Assembly: GCF_037975245.1 (NCBI RefSeq)
Contig: NC_092573.1
Span: 2,356,501-2,420,500 of the forward strand
DNA from: Apostichopus japonicus
Lineage: Eukaryota > Echinodermata > Holothuroidea > Aspidochirotida > Stichopodidae
Reading direction: 5' to 3'
DNA length: 64,000 nt
Part shown: piece after piece, positions 12,061-25,560 of the stretch
How positions within the stretch are numbered: position 1 is the stretch's first letter
How the letters are laid out: the number at the start of each line of letters is the position of its first letter
Notes under the pieces: generated by a model
What the model was told of the DNA's origin: nothing
Seen by the model: the letters and a program-made list of their open reading frames with translations, nothing else
The model's database searches: none
Made by a program: the position numbers and the translations under genes

Positions 12061-14466
12061 CGGTACACTATTCTAGATTTTTTAAGTAAAGACTGCTGAG
12101 GAAGTTTCGAATGGAGTCACGTAGAGAGACATTTCAACATTTTGAAATGTGCATACTTGAATACTTCGCTATATTAATTTTTTTTGACGTTTTTTACAGG
12201 AGATAGAAAACAAAAAAGTTTAGGCTACACAATCTGAACACAATACCACATTTTATTACATTGGGGTAACCAAAACCGTTAGTCCTACATGTGAGGCTCA
12301 TCAATAAAAGTGGCTGGTCTATCTAGTCTATAGTACACAGACTACGCATTAAGCAAAAACGTATCATTAATCATCTAAGAGAACAGAGTTTCAGATGCAA
12401 TTATTTTGTCAATGATTAGAGTCGTTGGTGTCAACGTTAATAGCTCCGTTGCTCTCCTGAAACAATAACAATGATAACTGGAATTTAAATAACAATGGAT
12501 TAATATTCAAATCATGTCATAATCACCGTCGAATTTGTCTTAAAGAAGCATTCCAGATATTTTTTAAGGTGATTTCTTTTTCAAAACTGGTATATAGATA
12601 TTTAAAATGACCGGTATTCATTGTTTTTCATTTAATATTTGTTTAATCACGTTTTAATAGTCTCTCTCTGGCAGCTTTCCTTGTTGCAATCTTAACGGTC
12701 ACATATATGCTATATCTACAGCCTATACCTCCTAAGGGTCTAAGTCGTATTTATACAACTTCTATTGCTACTATGTTTTGAGGCATGCTCGTTTAAACAT
12801 GCAGATGATTGACAATCAAAGTTACTGAACTGCTTAGTCTATAGGACACAGATCAATATGGGTCAGTTCCTAGATAAAACACTTTATAACTTGAACTAGT
12901 TTATGGTTAGAAATCACATGTTTACAATGCCTAACAAATTTGTCAAACACAAATGGTATTTGACGTCAAATTTGTATGTTATATCATTTGTATGCAGTAC
13001 AACAAAACATGTTTGTTCGGGTCTTAACGTATAAGAAAATTTATCAACATTGATCAAATTAAGTTGGTATACTGAGTAGCATACGTCACCATCGATTAAG
13101 CCTTAAAGGAGTATTCCATATATTTTAGCATATTTTAAGTGTGAACATCTTGAAAACAATATTCCATATTTGTTGAGCTTGTCATGACATACCCAAGATT
13201 ATAGTTCTGGCTATAGTCATCATTTAAATCTGCTTTTCATATTCCGTGTAGCAACATTTGTCAAGGCGACTACAACCATGTATGCCTGACATAGATGCAT
13301 GTCATGTTTATGTGTCTCATGGTACATAACTGTTTGGCTGGGGTTTGGTGTGGGTTGGTAACCCTATTCGATTTTGTGACTGGATCCTTTCGTGCAAGAT
13401 TCACCATGAAATAATGAATTGTTATTGAGTTTGACAGTTTGGGTTTGGGGTTTGAAGAGTGATCAGGCAAGACGTTTGAATAGAAACAAAGATATTATCC
13501 AATTTGCGAATGATTGGGGGTAAGCAGACGCGTACATCGGAAGGTATTTCTGATGGGGGAGGGGAGGGGGACATTTTCGTTGGTTGGCATTGTAGGGAGA
13601 GGGGGAAAGGCCATGAGGCGAGGCAATCAAAAATTTGTACCATTGCCAAATACTTTTTTCCTCTCGTAGCGATTTGAAGGCACAAAAATACATGTAAGAA
13701 ATTGCTCTAAAATTTATTTTTTAGAGCAACTAAATGGAGGGGTGGGGGATGGAGTAGGAATCTTATGTCCCGAACAATGTCCCCTTCTCCTCTCTTGTAT
13801 ACCCCTCCTTGCCACCGTAACGCGAAGAACCATGGGCCCAGATTATACCTATCACAAAGTTAATTTACCCGTATTTATGCCGGTCAGTAAAACACGAGTC
13901 TGAAGATAATTTGATTTGTTCGCAACGAGAAAATCCAAAAGGGTAAGACTTGTGTAATGCGTAAAAAAAAATACACGAGGACAATGATATATGTTCAAGT
14001 TAAGCAGAATGTTCAAGTTAAGTCCAAAAATTCCAGCACAAGGTAGTAAGAACGTGGCTACGTATAGCCTTCTTGAACCGGCTCGAACTCCGAACACCCT
14101 ATTGGAACACTAGATTAACTTTTGGAAACTTTTCTAACAAAAATTTAGCCTGCACGTATAGGTGGTATACGAGACACACTGTGGTCGGAAACTTCGTTTG
14201 CTTTATTGAATGTTGCTTACTGTGTCTCAGATAAACTTCAAGAATACTGACAGACTTTGTCAAAGAACAAACCCAGTTATAGCCTAGCTATAATTATGCG
14301 CAAATTAAAATCATGTTCATCTTAAGTGTTTAGTTTCTCAGTCTTTCTCATACAAAATATCGAAGCAGTTGTAACTGAAGTGATCAAGGAACTTCATTGC
14401 ATGCAGATGTGAAAATAACACGAAACTCTGTTTTCCACTTATATGTTACACACACGCACACACACG

Positions 14467-14533
<67 letters not shown>

Positions 14534-17500
14534 ACTAAAATAAAATAAAACATAAATTGCACGTATATATCTCATATCACTTCAGTTTTGATCCAGATAT
14601 AGCCTAGGCCTATTCGATATTAGTTTAGAAATCTGATATTCAAAGTGCGGTAAAATACATTCAAAGTTATTCCGACTAAGCCATATTAGCACTCTATTAT
14701 GCTAAGGCCAATTGTAATAATGAAGTTACAGAAATCATTTAAGAACATATGATACTCTTAAATAAGAAGTTGCTGCAGTAAATTTCGCGATAATGAAAAC
14801 TCTATGTCTCTGATGTGATATGTTATGATAGTTTTTAATTTTGAAATGTACATGAAACGCAACTTAGGATTGGAGTTATATTCAACGCCTGCGTGAATTT
14901 GATCTACGTCACGTGTTTGCAAGCTCCTTTTGGTAAATGTGAAAGAATAACGTAAGTTTGGCACATTGCCAGACGCTACGCTTTGCGAGAAGATCGTTAG
15001 CGAAATAGAAGAGCTTTTTTTGCAACTCCCTCCTAACCCGCCAGGGTTGTGTGTTGAGAAATCCCCACGCTCGTTCAACCGTTGCTCGGTCCTCGTTTCT
15101 ATGACTACTTGTGATGACCTCATTGGCTCTTATATTTATTGACAGTTGTTGCGAGGTATCTCATTTGCATAACGAGTAACTATATTATAATTCTTTGTTT
15201 ATAATTACCATTAACCGGTGTTACGTATGCTTCAGTGTATATTTGGTATAGCAAATAGGTGGTTATGGATACTGTTAAGTTGTGACTATGAATACATACG
15301 CCCTAGGGGTTCGTTGTGACGTACATCTCTGTACCGGCCACAGGGAAAGGAAGCCTTTTGTGAACATAATCATCGATGGATGAGTCAACACAAACTGAAG
15401 AACTATGTTTTTACGGGACAAAGGATTGTGGGTAGAGTGTATGAATACCAGTGGTAAATTGTGACTGGCGAGTAACTACTTCATGGTGTTTATTAAACCT
15501 ACGCCACGATAGGTCAAGGGTTCGCTTGGAATGTTTGCTGTGTATTGCGAAATCAGTATAGTCTTTGATTTTGTGGGGGAAATGCGGTACTGTCCACGCA
15601 CAAAATAAGACCACTTATACTACCGGAGTGTATTTTCGGGTTGTTAGGGTTGCTAGATTTTCCTCTACTGATCTTATCTCTTTGTTATCATAAGAAAGAC
15701 GATGTTTTATTGTTTTTTTGAGAATCATTAAGAAAATGTAAAAATGTTTAATAAAGAAAGAGTCAGAAAATTCAGGTTCGTGATCCCTTTCCAGTTCTTC
15801 GCTCATAAGTCGGGGTGGGTTAGGTTAGGGTGTGGGAGGGGAGGAAAGGCGAGGCATGGGTGCATATGAGACTTGGAAAGAGATATTTGAAGTTGATGGG
15901 TGGTTATGTTAACGGTAGTTAGTGTGAGTGTTTATGTGGGGGGGGGGGTGAGGGCAGTGGTGTAACCAGCGGGGAGGGAGGACAGAGAACTGTTGCTGCT
16001 CCCGACTTGCCAAACATCTTTTTCACATGTAGTGAGCTACCATTTTCCTGGGCAATATATGATTACCCCTTCCTAATCCAACCCCCTCCCCTGCCCCAAT
16101 AATATCCCGGTCGGAAAGACCAGGTATGTGCACTGGGGAGGGGATGTTTTACTTTTTCAATCTAGATTGGCATCGCATCGCGAGGTTGTAATTTCAGTAC
16201 AATTTTATATATATTCCTTTGTTTTGTAATTTTCTATCTTTTAATTTTGTTTCTGCATTTGCCCTCCATTTTTGACCGAAGAACCAAATAGACGCCTATT
16301 TGATACAAGGCGGAATTGCGAGCGACGTCGGTTTCAAACCTTCCAAAGCTGTGTTACTGCAACTAATAATGATGATGCTGACACTAGCCGTTAACTTAAA
16401 TCAGCCAGCCTGTACATAGAGTCCTAGGCCACACTTGGATTACACAAGATAGGGGCATCCCCCTCCCCTTCCCCCACATTTTGACCATGAATTGAATTGA
16501 TGTTACATGCATGAAAATGCACAGTGGGAAAGGAAAATCTGATAGAAGAATACAAGGAGAACATCTGTGTAACGTGAAGAACTTCCCCAGGCAGTACAAG
16601 CTGGTCTTTAATGCGACGCAAACCTCAACGCAAACATAAACAAACTTGTACCGGTTTGTATAAGATTAGGACCATCTGCGCGCACAAAGGAGAGAGTCGT
16701 ATCTTAAGTCGACCGTGCAGGCGTTTTACGGAACACTGTTAATAAATGAGAACATAAAAAGGTATATATATATATGACCGTTGTATTTAGGCTAGAATTA
16801 AATTAGCACCAATATTCTTATTGTGAAACGATTAGAATATATCTTTTAAAACAAATGAACTACGGTAATGAACGATTGATTTATCCAAACTTCTATATAT
16901 AAAGAAGGAATTTAACACGGTATAGACTGACCTGAGTTCGCAAAAGAATATCAGCAAAGATCACAGTTTTTCTGGAATGAACGTTCAGTATGCCTTACGA
17001 AAGGCAGGATCTTGCACAGGCTTCCACTTAGCCTGACCATGAAGAAATGTTCTGAAGTGAGAGCGTAGCCTATAGCCAAATTAAAATACACACTTTTAAA
17101 AAAATTATAGGTTAACATTTTCGAAGTCACTGTGACTTCTTTGACAATCTCCAATACAGATAAGTGGGTTTAAGCTTCACCTGACCCTGGTGATGAGATT
17201 CACAAAGGGCAGACTGACAATTGTAATCCTCCTATGATAACAGCGCGCGCAGAGTATAGCAGTGGGCATATTGAACTTCACTAGATACAATCTGACATGA
17301 CTGTAGTACGGCACGTACGTTGCAGCCTACTTGGCATCAAAGCAGCAGTATATATCAGGCCTACTATAATGTGCACATATATGAATAAAACTTAAGCTCT
17401 GGTTAGGTGCTTATTTAAGAGAATACCATGATGAAGGCAACCGCCGTGTGTTATGACCAAACGCCCATGTTAAATCTAGCTGGCCGCGTCAATTTAACAT

Positions 17501-18189
17501 GCGCATTTAAATTTTCCATATTTAAAAATTTCAATACAATTGTCTTATAGTTATACACAGCTTCTGTCACTTAAAATGTTATGAGCTCGTGATTGATAAT
17601 TCAGAAATACGGTCGCGCATTACAAGTAAACGCATAAACATAATGAAATGTGGTGATGAGTGACACAGTATATGATACCCGCAAAGTGTGACCATGACAT
17701 GACACTGGTAGTTCCTGAAATACATTGCCACCCCCCTAAAATGACAATCAAATGTATTCCCCTGAGATTTCTCAAAGGATGTCACCAATAGGTAATAAAA
17801 ACAAGAAACAATTTTTAGCGCCCAGATGTGTAGATGGTCATTTTATGGTTCAGTGCTCAGTTTACCCTTCATTTCGTGAAATTTGAGAAAATCATAGTTT
17901 ATATGCCTCAAAGGCATAATAAAATACTTTATCTGCCTTAGCCCCTTGTCCCAGTACTACCCTTCCCTATGTACCGTGGTGAGTCAAGTGAAGAATGTCT
18001 CGGTCGCCAGGTGAATTGCCCACGTGACATGCCTTGCGGATGTCAGCGGGATAGTTGTTTACCAGTAAACAACTTGTTGTGTTTAACCCTGAATACGAGA
18101 GAGGGAAACCCCAGTAGTAAACAAATCATCGTACCTAACCATTTTCACGGAAAACTCGTCCAACGGAGTCTTCAGTCACCCGAAATTAG
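12061..18189. other. Intergenic DNA with direct repeats and simple sequence; no gene recognised
   Basis: Two partly similar segments, about 560 bp apart, share 'cttaaag.ag.attcca.atatttt' (12539 and 13102) and 'agtctata..acacaga' (12325 and 12836). A 121-codon minus-strand frame (15123 to 14758) with an octamer-like ATGCAAAT and an AT-rich box upstream was considered, but it has no recognisable domain. AT-rich runs, a G run near 15940 and scattered short frames make up the rest. Confidence 0.5.
14446..14530. repeat. Compound (CA)n(TA)n microsatellite
   Basis: An acacacac run with interspersed g passes directly into a tatata run, about 85 bp in all. Confidence 0.95.
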
Positions 18190-18248
18190 GTGACGGCTAC
18201 TCGAGCAGCCATTTTGCTGGCCATTTGCTCCGAAAAGGAAGATAAAAG
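18190..18248 (+). promoter_or_regulatory. Candidate GATAD2 promoter / 5' untranslated exon
   Basis: A less AT-rich, CpG-containing patch has GTGACGG, GCCATTTTG (18208-18216, a YY1-type site) and a second 'gccatttg', followed by 'gataaaag' and a GT donor at 18249. If this exon were spliced to the acceptor at 32826, a TAA would lie in frame just upstream of the junction, which would make ATG 32854 the start. The link to GATAD2 is inference from position only. Confidence 0.3.
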
Positions 18249-21200
18249 GTATATTTGTGAAAGTTACGTTTGGGAATCTCATTTGTTTCTTTGTTTCGTA
18301 CGGTCCGACCTTTTGTTACATGGAGTGCGTAAACCAATCACCGCAGTCGCCGATCACGTAATTTGAATATCGGACTTGATTGAACACATGCCGTACACAA
18401 AACGTGTTTGGCAAGTTCTGTTTGGTGCTTCCCCTCGTATCGTTTTGCACGGTAGGATGCTACAGCTTAGGTTTGTTGTAACCTAGGACAAGGGGTTAAA
18501 TAAGCCGGTAGAGGGAAAATAAAATGTTTAAATACGTTATATAAGATTAGATGAGTAGACACAGGCCATAAATACCATACACGAGACATAAATTTATGAA
18601 GTGAAATAGTAAAGGGTGATAGGCGTCCTAATGCCATAAAAAGGTCTAGTGACTGCATTTTTAAAGTTTGTTTAGATGGGACCATTTAGGCAAGTTCAAC
18701 TTCCACAACTACGATGAATAATGCTAGTCATAGCAAAAGCCTTAGATTGGCCCAATGTGTTGTGAACAGGAGAAATGATTGTCATGAATGCTGTATCCCT
18801 TTGGCATAGATGAGAGTTTTCATGTTTTGGCTCATTGCAAAGTGATTTTAATGGCAAGAAAAGCAAAGCAGGCAGTTATGATGTTATTTGAGTTCTCAAT
18901 TTTTGCATTGATATTTGTGTTTCTGGTCTAATGTTAGGGCCTTGCCGTGTTTGATAATACTAGTAGGCCTGTACTGACTAGCTGTGACAGATTGACCCAC
19001 CTCAAATGTCGATAGCAAGGAAACTTTGGAATGGTCATTAAATTTTATGTTTAATTGTTATTGTAGCATGCATTCCTTTGCTACTTGCAAACACGTCACT
19101 AGACTAGTACCGTATGACTTTCTTGTGCTATCTATCCTAGGACCTTTGTAAAGAAGTGTGATATCTTGTACATGACCGACAACAGGCCATATATAGCTTA
19201 TTTGAGGCTTTGTAAAGCACTCCCAGTCTTACTGTTTAACTTACCAGTGGGTCAATGTATTAGCTACTTGTACCATAAATACTCATGAATACAATATGAA
19301 AATTATACCTTGGGGACCCAGGCAATAAATGAATTGAAATGTATGATGTGTTGGGCATATAACTGTATTGGAATGAACGAATCTCATATATAGCAGAGGA
19401 TCACAGTAGGCTATAAAGTTTAACAATTGACACACACTTGGGACTCTGTTTTAGTTCTATACTGGAGTTATTCAGTAAAGTAGCTAGAATTGAGGGCCTA
19501 ACAGGTACAAATTTGACTTTCGGCTTTGGCTGGATGTTTGGTCCCATTTGGATCAGTTGTGCAAAAATGAGAATGGTTGTGGTTTGATATTGTAGGATGG
19601 TGTTAGCCTAAGTTTATTCACAATCACACAGCTCTATGTTCTGCACTATGCACCAGTAACTGTGTATGTACTATGATAGGTGTGTGTACTATTTAGCATG
19701 GTAAGTTGTATACATATTTCTTGCGAGTGGCAAATTTTATTACTCGCTTTGTGTTGCATGTACATTATTTTTTGTATCAATCCAAACCAGCTCCTGGGAA
19801 CCTGTTTGTAGTTTCAGTTGGTCCTGGGGTACCTATTTGATCATGCATTCAACATAAAACCCAACTATAGTATAGGCATATGAGCCTAATGTTATGATTC
19901 AGCACATAGTCATGTACAGTCTTAAATGTATAGTATGACTTCATTCATTTTGTCAGTTTTTACCACAAGGCCACATAACTATGGTAACTAATAATAACCT
20001 TTTTGATACCAACATGTGTGATGGTTTCACCCCCAACGTTATTTTTTTTATACAGGATATATGACATTACAAGCCTAATAATGCAATATGCCCTGTTGAA
20101 TGTATACTTTTGAAAATAGTTTTTTTTATCGTGTGTGATTGAAGTATTCTTTAAACAAAATTGAATATGTTCGGGGAATAACATTTCAATAATTCAGCCA
20201 TGGATGGTGCTACTACTTTCCACACTGCAATATCATATTTGTGCTACGTTCATACGTAAACGTTACTCTTCAACCAGTTCTCTCGTGGCAGTTCAGCAGT
20301 AAGGCTGGTACTCCACTGGGAGGTCATGGCATTTTGTATATAGTCAGAACATTTATAGAAACTACATCGACCACCCTTAGACAGTGTTATAACACTGATG
20401 TTTGTTGTGTTAGACTGGACCAGTCTCATGCTCTTTGATTGGTTGGTACCTTTCCACTAACTTTAATAAATTGTACGATTCTTCTCTTGATCTTCTGAGC
20501 TACTAATATTGTACAATGGTCCAGTTTGATTGCATGGAAAACATGCACACATGTAAAGCAGTGAGATTGCATAGTATGTAGGCTACACAACTGTATGTAT
20601 GTCATGGTGAACAAGTTCATGTGATCAAACCTGGGCTGGACTAGTAACATGTCGCAGTATTTACACTTGAACTCGATAATATTATTAACATAATTAATAA
20701 GAAGTTAAGTAATATCACCAAATTATGACACTACAGAAGAATATGCATCCTTTTATCCTTATGTCCTTAAGTGAATCTCCCTTTCATTACTTTGATTAAA
20801 ATTGTATCTGAAAATGGAGAACATGTTAGTGGACTTTACGTAATGAGTTACGAAATGGTTTGTACGGCTTGGACTGGACAGTAGTATTTACAATTCCCGT
20901 TGAGGGATGTGTTGGTAGCCTTGGTATTTCAACATTAGCTTTTATACTTTGCATTGAGTCATGAAAGACTGTTAAATTGTTCTTGTGTTGTATTTTCATC
21001 GGATTCTGTGAATGATGGCCATAGTTTAGCTATGAATGGTGTCAGGAAATTTGATCCCGTCTTTCTAATACCCTACAAATTTCACATTTTGTTACAATGC
21101 AAGTGCAAATTCAGTCTATTCTTCAATGTCGTTTCAATGACAGCACTTGGACCATACATATTTTTCTAGTCTGTTTTCAAGCTGCAATTCACAGATGAGT

Positions 21201-21840
21201 ATAGTGGTAAACCGAAAGATTAATCACTGGAGAAACTTATCTAGTCAGTGTAGTATGTGATGTTACTTTGGAATGTGTTCACCAGTAGTGTAGGTATCAG
21301 ATGCATATGGGCACCTGCTTCTCTGGTGTCTAATGCAGCAGACTATGCAACCTAGACCAAAGTGGAAATGGAAGTCATGGTTATTGAAGATGACCAGATT
21401 TAAGTTTGGACAACCGAAACAGGTGAAGGTTGGCGGTAGATTTTTGTTGTTGATCCTAACAAGGCTTTAAGGTTCCTAGTTCCATTTTGAACACTTTTGT
21501 ACTGTTGAGGTGCATTAAGGGATTTTTCCATGTGTTATTTATACAGCATATAAATGTACATGGGGTACACCCAGATGAAATCAGATTACATCATTCACTC
21601 TGCTGTTCTATGCATTCACAAGATATTACCAAAATTTGAAAAACGTCATATCTTTGCCACACAGTGTGCAATGAGGAGTTGAATTGACCTCTAAAAATGC
21701 AGCCAGTTTGTTGTCATTTTGTAAAGCATTGATCACGTTCAGCCACCAAATATCCATTTAATGCTGAACTTTCTAATAATGGAGTATATCTGGAGAACTA
21801 TGGCTGGTGAAACAATACAGTAGAATATCAGTCATCAACA

Positions 21841-22152
21841 AATAAGCTCTCCAACTTGCCATCTTCAAGTAGAATTTTGCTTTGGTGACTCAACCATGCA
21901 CTGTGTTACAGTTATTGACAAATATTAGCAAGACTACAGTATCTCTTCAATATTTCAGAGAATGATGAAAGCAATACCTTGGCAAACTTGAAGCAAGTTT
22001 AACTTGTAAACTATTTTTGTCAATGACCAATCTCAATGGGAATTAACTATGTAAAATGGTTCGCTATATGTACATGCATTTTGTACGAGAACTTTTCATG
22101 TGCGGAGGTGGTTCATGAACTTCAAGGTGCATTATAAACATACAACGATGCT
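21841..22152 (+). repeat. Dispersed repeat family R1, diverged copy
   Basis: It shares, in the same order, 'agtagaattttg', 'ggcaaacttgaagcaagttt', 'aatgaccaatctcaatggga' and 'taaaatggttcgct' with the copy at 28066-28405 and, inverted, with 38035-38397. No terminal inverted repeat or target duplication was found, so the class is unknown. Confidence 0.75.
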
Positions 22153-22287
22153 GTAAATATTTGCAAGTGCAACTCTCTTTAACATTGATCTTTATGAATG
22201 TTGTAGTTGTTTGTCTGACCAGTGTAAATTATGGCTTTCATTTTCTCCTTCATACACGTGACTTGACATTTTTGTGAAGGTGTACTG

Positions 22288-23572
22288 TACGTGTACATTA
22301 TCTGGCTATTCAACTCTTATGCTTATGAAAACAACTGTGGTCATGCTGCAAGGACTGTTTACTCCTCCTTGACTACTCATTTCCAGTGAGTAATTTAGCA
22401 TTCAAATTTGATATAGTGCGCTTATGAAGGCTCTGTACTTTGTTGTATAAAAAATACGATGGTTCCTGGACTTTTGGCCATTTCGCATTGTGTATTCCGA
22501 TGGGATACTGGAAAAAATATTCCTTGTAATTGTACTGATGATAGAAAGTAAAGAACGAATGGGAACTTGGACAAGATTATAAATTAAGCTACTTCTGTGG
22601 TACACGTTTTCAATCAGCAAACTAAGTCATCTTTGTACATTAACCTGTGTACATTAACCTGTCTGTGCAAAACACTTTCAATATAGATTTTGCCTTTCCG
22701 TATGCAAGAATGTGTGGAGCTGTTTCTAGTATAACTGCATCTTAATATATTTAGATAGCCACAAGGTGATAAAATGTGTGGTAACCCATACATAATTCAT
22801 GTTGCATATCCAATTTACCACTCACGGGCATCTTTCCTAATCAATGAAGTACTTTCCTGGGTCAATACAGAAGAAAATAAACCATAACATTGGTAGTTCT
22901 CACTTAATTTTATGTCAAAGGAGGAAGGGGGGGGAGGGGACAAACCTTCGGAAAATTACCCCAAACTGGGAAAATTCAAAAGGATACGTAACAAGTGCCT
23001 GATATGTAGACACAAACATTCTATGGAACTTTCTTGTGATCATGAAACAATGCCAATTGCTGATAATTAAAACCAACTGAATTTGAGTATGACATGTTAC
23101 AAAAAAAACGTTTGCGAATGAGCTGGTTTATGTATTAGGCTACAGCTGTAGGGGCCTGTTAACTGTTGTATTCGAACATTCTAGTGAGGTTGTTGGGATC
23201 GTTCACAAATTGATAAGAAAAGTTATTTGGGATGTTTCGTAACACAGATAATATGAAAGTAAAGAATTAATTCACGAATGGTTGACAGCATAATTAAAAG
23301 GGTACAGCAATATGCTGGTATAGGCCAACCTCATTAGTCTTTTGGTCATTTCTCCTTGTATGAACTGGCCGCGTTATTCCACTTTGTTATGGACTCTTAG
23401 GTCCTACAGCTATGGGACCCTAAGGGCTTTAAAAGTTTGCCAACTGGTCAATAAATTCTGGTTTCTGTACGGTACAGTACATTATCTCTATTCAACTCTC
23501 ATGCTTATGAAAACAACTGTGGTCTTGCTGCAAGGACTGTTACTCCTCCTTGATTACTCATTTCGATTAAAC
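22288..23572. repeat. Pair of ~100-bp direct repeats (22288-22387 and 23472-23572)
   Basis: Both copies read 'acattatct', 'attcaactct.atgcttatg', 'aaaacaactgtggt', 'tgctgcaaggactgtt' and 'actcctccttga.tactcat', with only a few mismatches, about 1185 bp apart. This could be two insertions of one short element or ends of a larger unit. Confidence 0.75.
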
Positions 23573-24399
23573 AGTTTACACAGTATCTCATCCAGGCAGC
23601 TAACAAATTAGGAATACTTTAGTTTGTGTAATTGAAACATAACTAGGTTCACCTTGAGTACAGTTACAGTACAGTATAATAAATGACAGCTTTCACTCAA
23701 AAGTGTCCCATCAAATCTTTTTGAACACTGAAGTTGCAGTATGGAATTGTTGTACTTCCTATGTTGTGTTCCAGGCAGACTTGTACTGTAGCATTTGTGT
23801 ACTGGTGCTGGTACAGTGTTCTAGCATAGTTACAGTATCTGTCCAGCACACAGACGTTTGGATCTGTATTCCGTACTCTGGTCATTTCAATAGTAGTAAC
23901 GTAACCAATGCGTTGTATAGCAAGTTTTGTATTAGTAATAGTGGTGATTTATAACGCGCGCATATCAAACTGGAAGGGTGCTCAAGGCACGGGGACACAT
24001 ACACTTGCTTAGTCTCATACTCATACCAGGGAAATTCTACAGTACTTGTACCCAGGGGCGTAGCCAGTGTGTAGCACTGTAGGCCCGGGCCTACAGGGCG
24101 TAGCCAGCATGTAGAACTGTAGGCCCGGGCCTACAACTTTTTTGGCCAAGTTATCTTTTTTTTTAAAACACCCATAATTCAAATCCATAAGCTTGCTGGA
24201 CGAGTTTAAGAGTAAAGACAGGAAAAACTATTGAAATGAACGTAGCAAGAATATGGCTAAATTAGATGACCTATTCTTCTGTCATCTAGGCTGTCATTTC
24301 TATCGCGTGCCGTTTCATTCAACACTCTACCCGCCGAAAAAGACTAGGATACGATCTTGTCAGTTTTTTAACATCTAGTTATAGCCTAACCATGATTAA

Positions 24400-25560
24400 C
24401 CATGCCAATAGCTTCGGCAACTGCTGAAAGGTCTTTAAGCGCAATGCGCAGAATAAAAAACTACATGCGTAGTTTAAAAAAACTATACAATGAATGAAGA
24501 GAGACTCATCGGTTTGGCACTCATGCACATCCACCAGTGGCGTAGCCAGGAGGCGTGGGGGCGACAGCCCCCATGAAAGCTTGTCGCCCTCCCACTGGGA
24601 TTTTGGGTGTCGAAAAAAATTACATGTGCGAAAAATATATCATTGGTCTGAATGGTCTAGAATCTCCATGATGACCACTCATGAACGACCCTTCGACCTC
24701 AGTCGCACATGCAGTCGCGACGGATAGCTTCCTTTGCCTATTGTATATGTCCGTGGACATTTTGTGGCATCGTTCCTATAGGCCTATATCTGAAGCCCTG
24801 GGGTCATTCCTTGACCAACTTGGTGCAATATAATGTGCCCATTTCGAAGTAAATTTATTAACAGATTGTTAGTTGTCATGGGTTTGAACAAATGAGGGGT
24901 ATTCTATCCTGAAACATAGGCAAAATGGGGCTGGGTTTACCAGTTCGCCGCATCATTTGTCAACTTGCACTGGGTTCTAATGTTTATGTCAACTGGAATC
25001 GCTAAAAACAGAAATAATCAACCAAAAATTAAGGCCGCATGAACTTTATTGCAGATTTCCTGAGTGACGAATTTGTAATTTTCTCCCGAAAACACGCAAC
25101 TAGATGGCTGCTATCCAGCCTGGCAAGTGCCATCTCCAGCGATCTGGCAGATATTGAAATCTGAAATTTTCTTGCTACGCTGCGCGCCAACTGATGGTGG
25201 CGCTCCGCTTAGATAGTACTTGCGGCCGGAATACTCGAATCAATTACGTCCGCCCCCCCACGTTTCAAATCGGATTGACGCTCCTGCTTACAAGGCTTGG
25301 GAAGTGTCATTTCCGTCGATCTAGGAGGCCTTTTAGCTAAAAAATTTAGGTACGTTGCGCGCCAACTCATGGTGGCGCTCCGCTTAGATAGTAACAAGAC
25401 GCCCTCCCAGGAAATGGTCAAGCCACCTAGCGCCCTCCCCCCACTGAAAAAATTCTGGCTACGTCACTGACATCCACAGAGACTTTGCAATTGTCGTTGA
25501 AGCTGTGCTGAAGAAATTTGCATCAGATGACAATCGTCGGATAGCTCTCGCCTTCTCTTA
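24400..25560 (+). pseudogene. hAT transposase remnant (hATC dimerisation region), broken
   Basis: The left part (24400-24534) encodes SATAERSLSAMRRIKNYMRS and, after a one-base shift in the A run near 24474-24483, NEERLIGLALMHIH. The right part resumes after the insertion with RDFAIVVEAVLKKF and stops at TAG near 25560. These are hallmarks of the hATC domain (TAERSFS..RRIK.Y.RS..., RL..LAL..IH.D). The frame is interrupted by the 935-bp element 24535-25469 and by the frameshift, and no N-terminal or DDE region remains upstream. Confidence 0.8.
24535..25469. mobile_element. Non-autonomous hAT-like element nested in the hAT transposase, 8-bp target duplication
   Basis: The termini are CAGTGGCGTAGCCAG (24535-24549) and CTGGCTACGTCACTG (25455-25469), inverted with one mismatch. 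They are flanked by the exact 8-bp duplication ACATCCAC (24527-24534 and 25470-25477). The 935-bp interior lacks a transposase. The module 'ggtggcgctccgcttagata' occurs twice near its right side (about 25197 and 25372). Confidence 0.9.

Noticed and set aside
14758-15123. 121-codon minus-strand frame with octamer-like ATGCAAAT and AT-rich box upstream
   Set aside because: No recognisable domain and no supporting splice or codon evidence. Promoter-like words occur by chance in AT-rich DNA.
24494-24727. 77-codon plus-strand frame beginning in the hAT remnant
   Set aside because: It crosses the insertion boundary at 24535 in a different frame from the transposase, so it is fortuitous.
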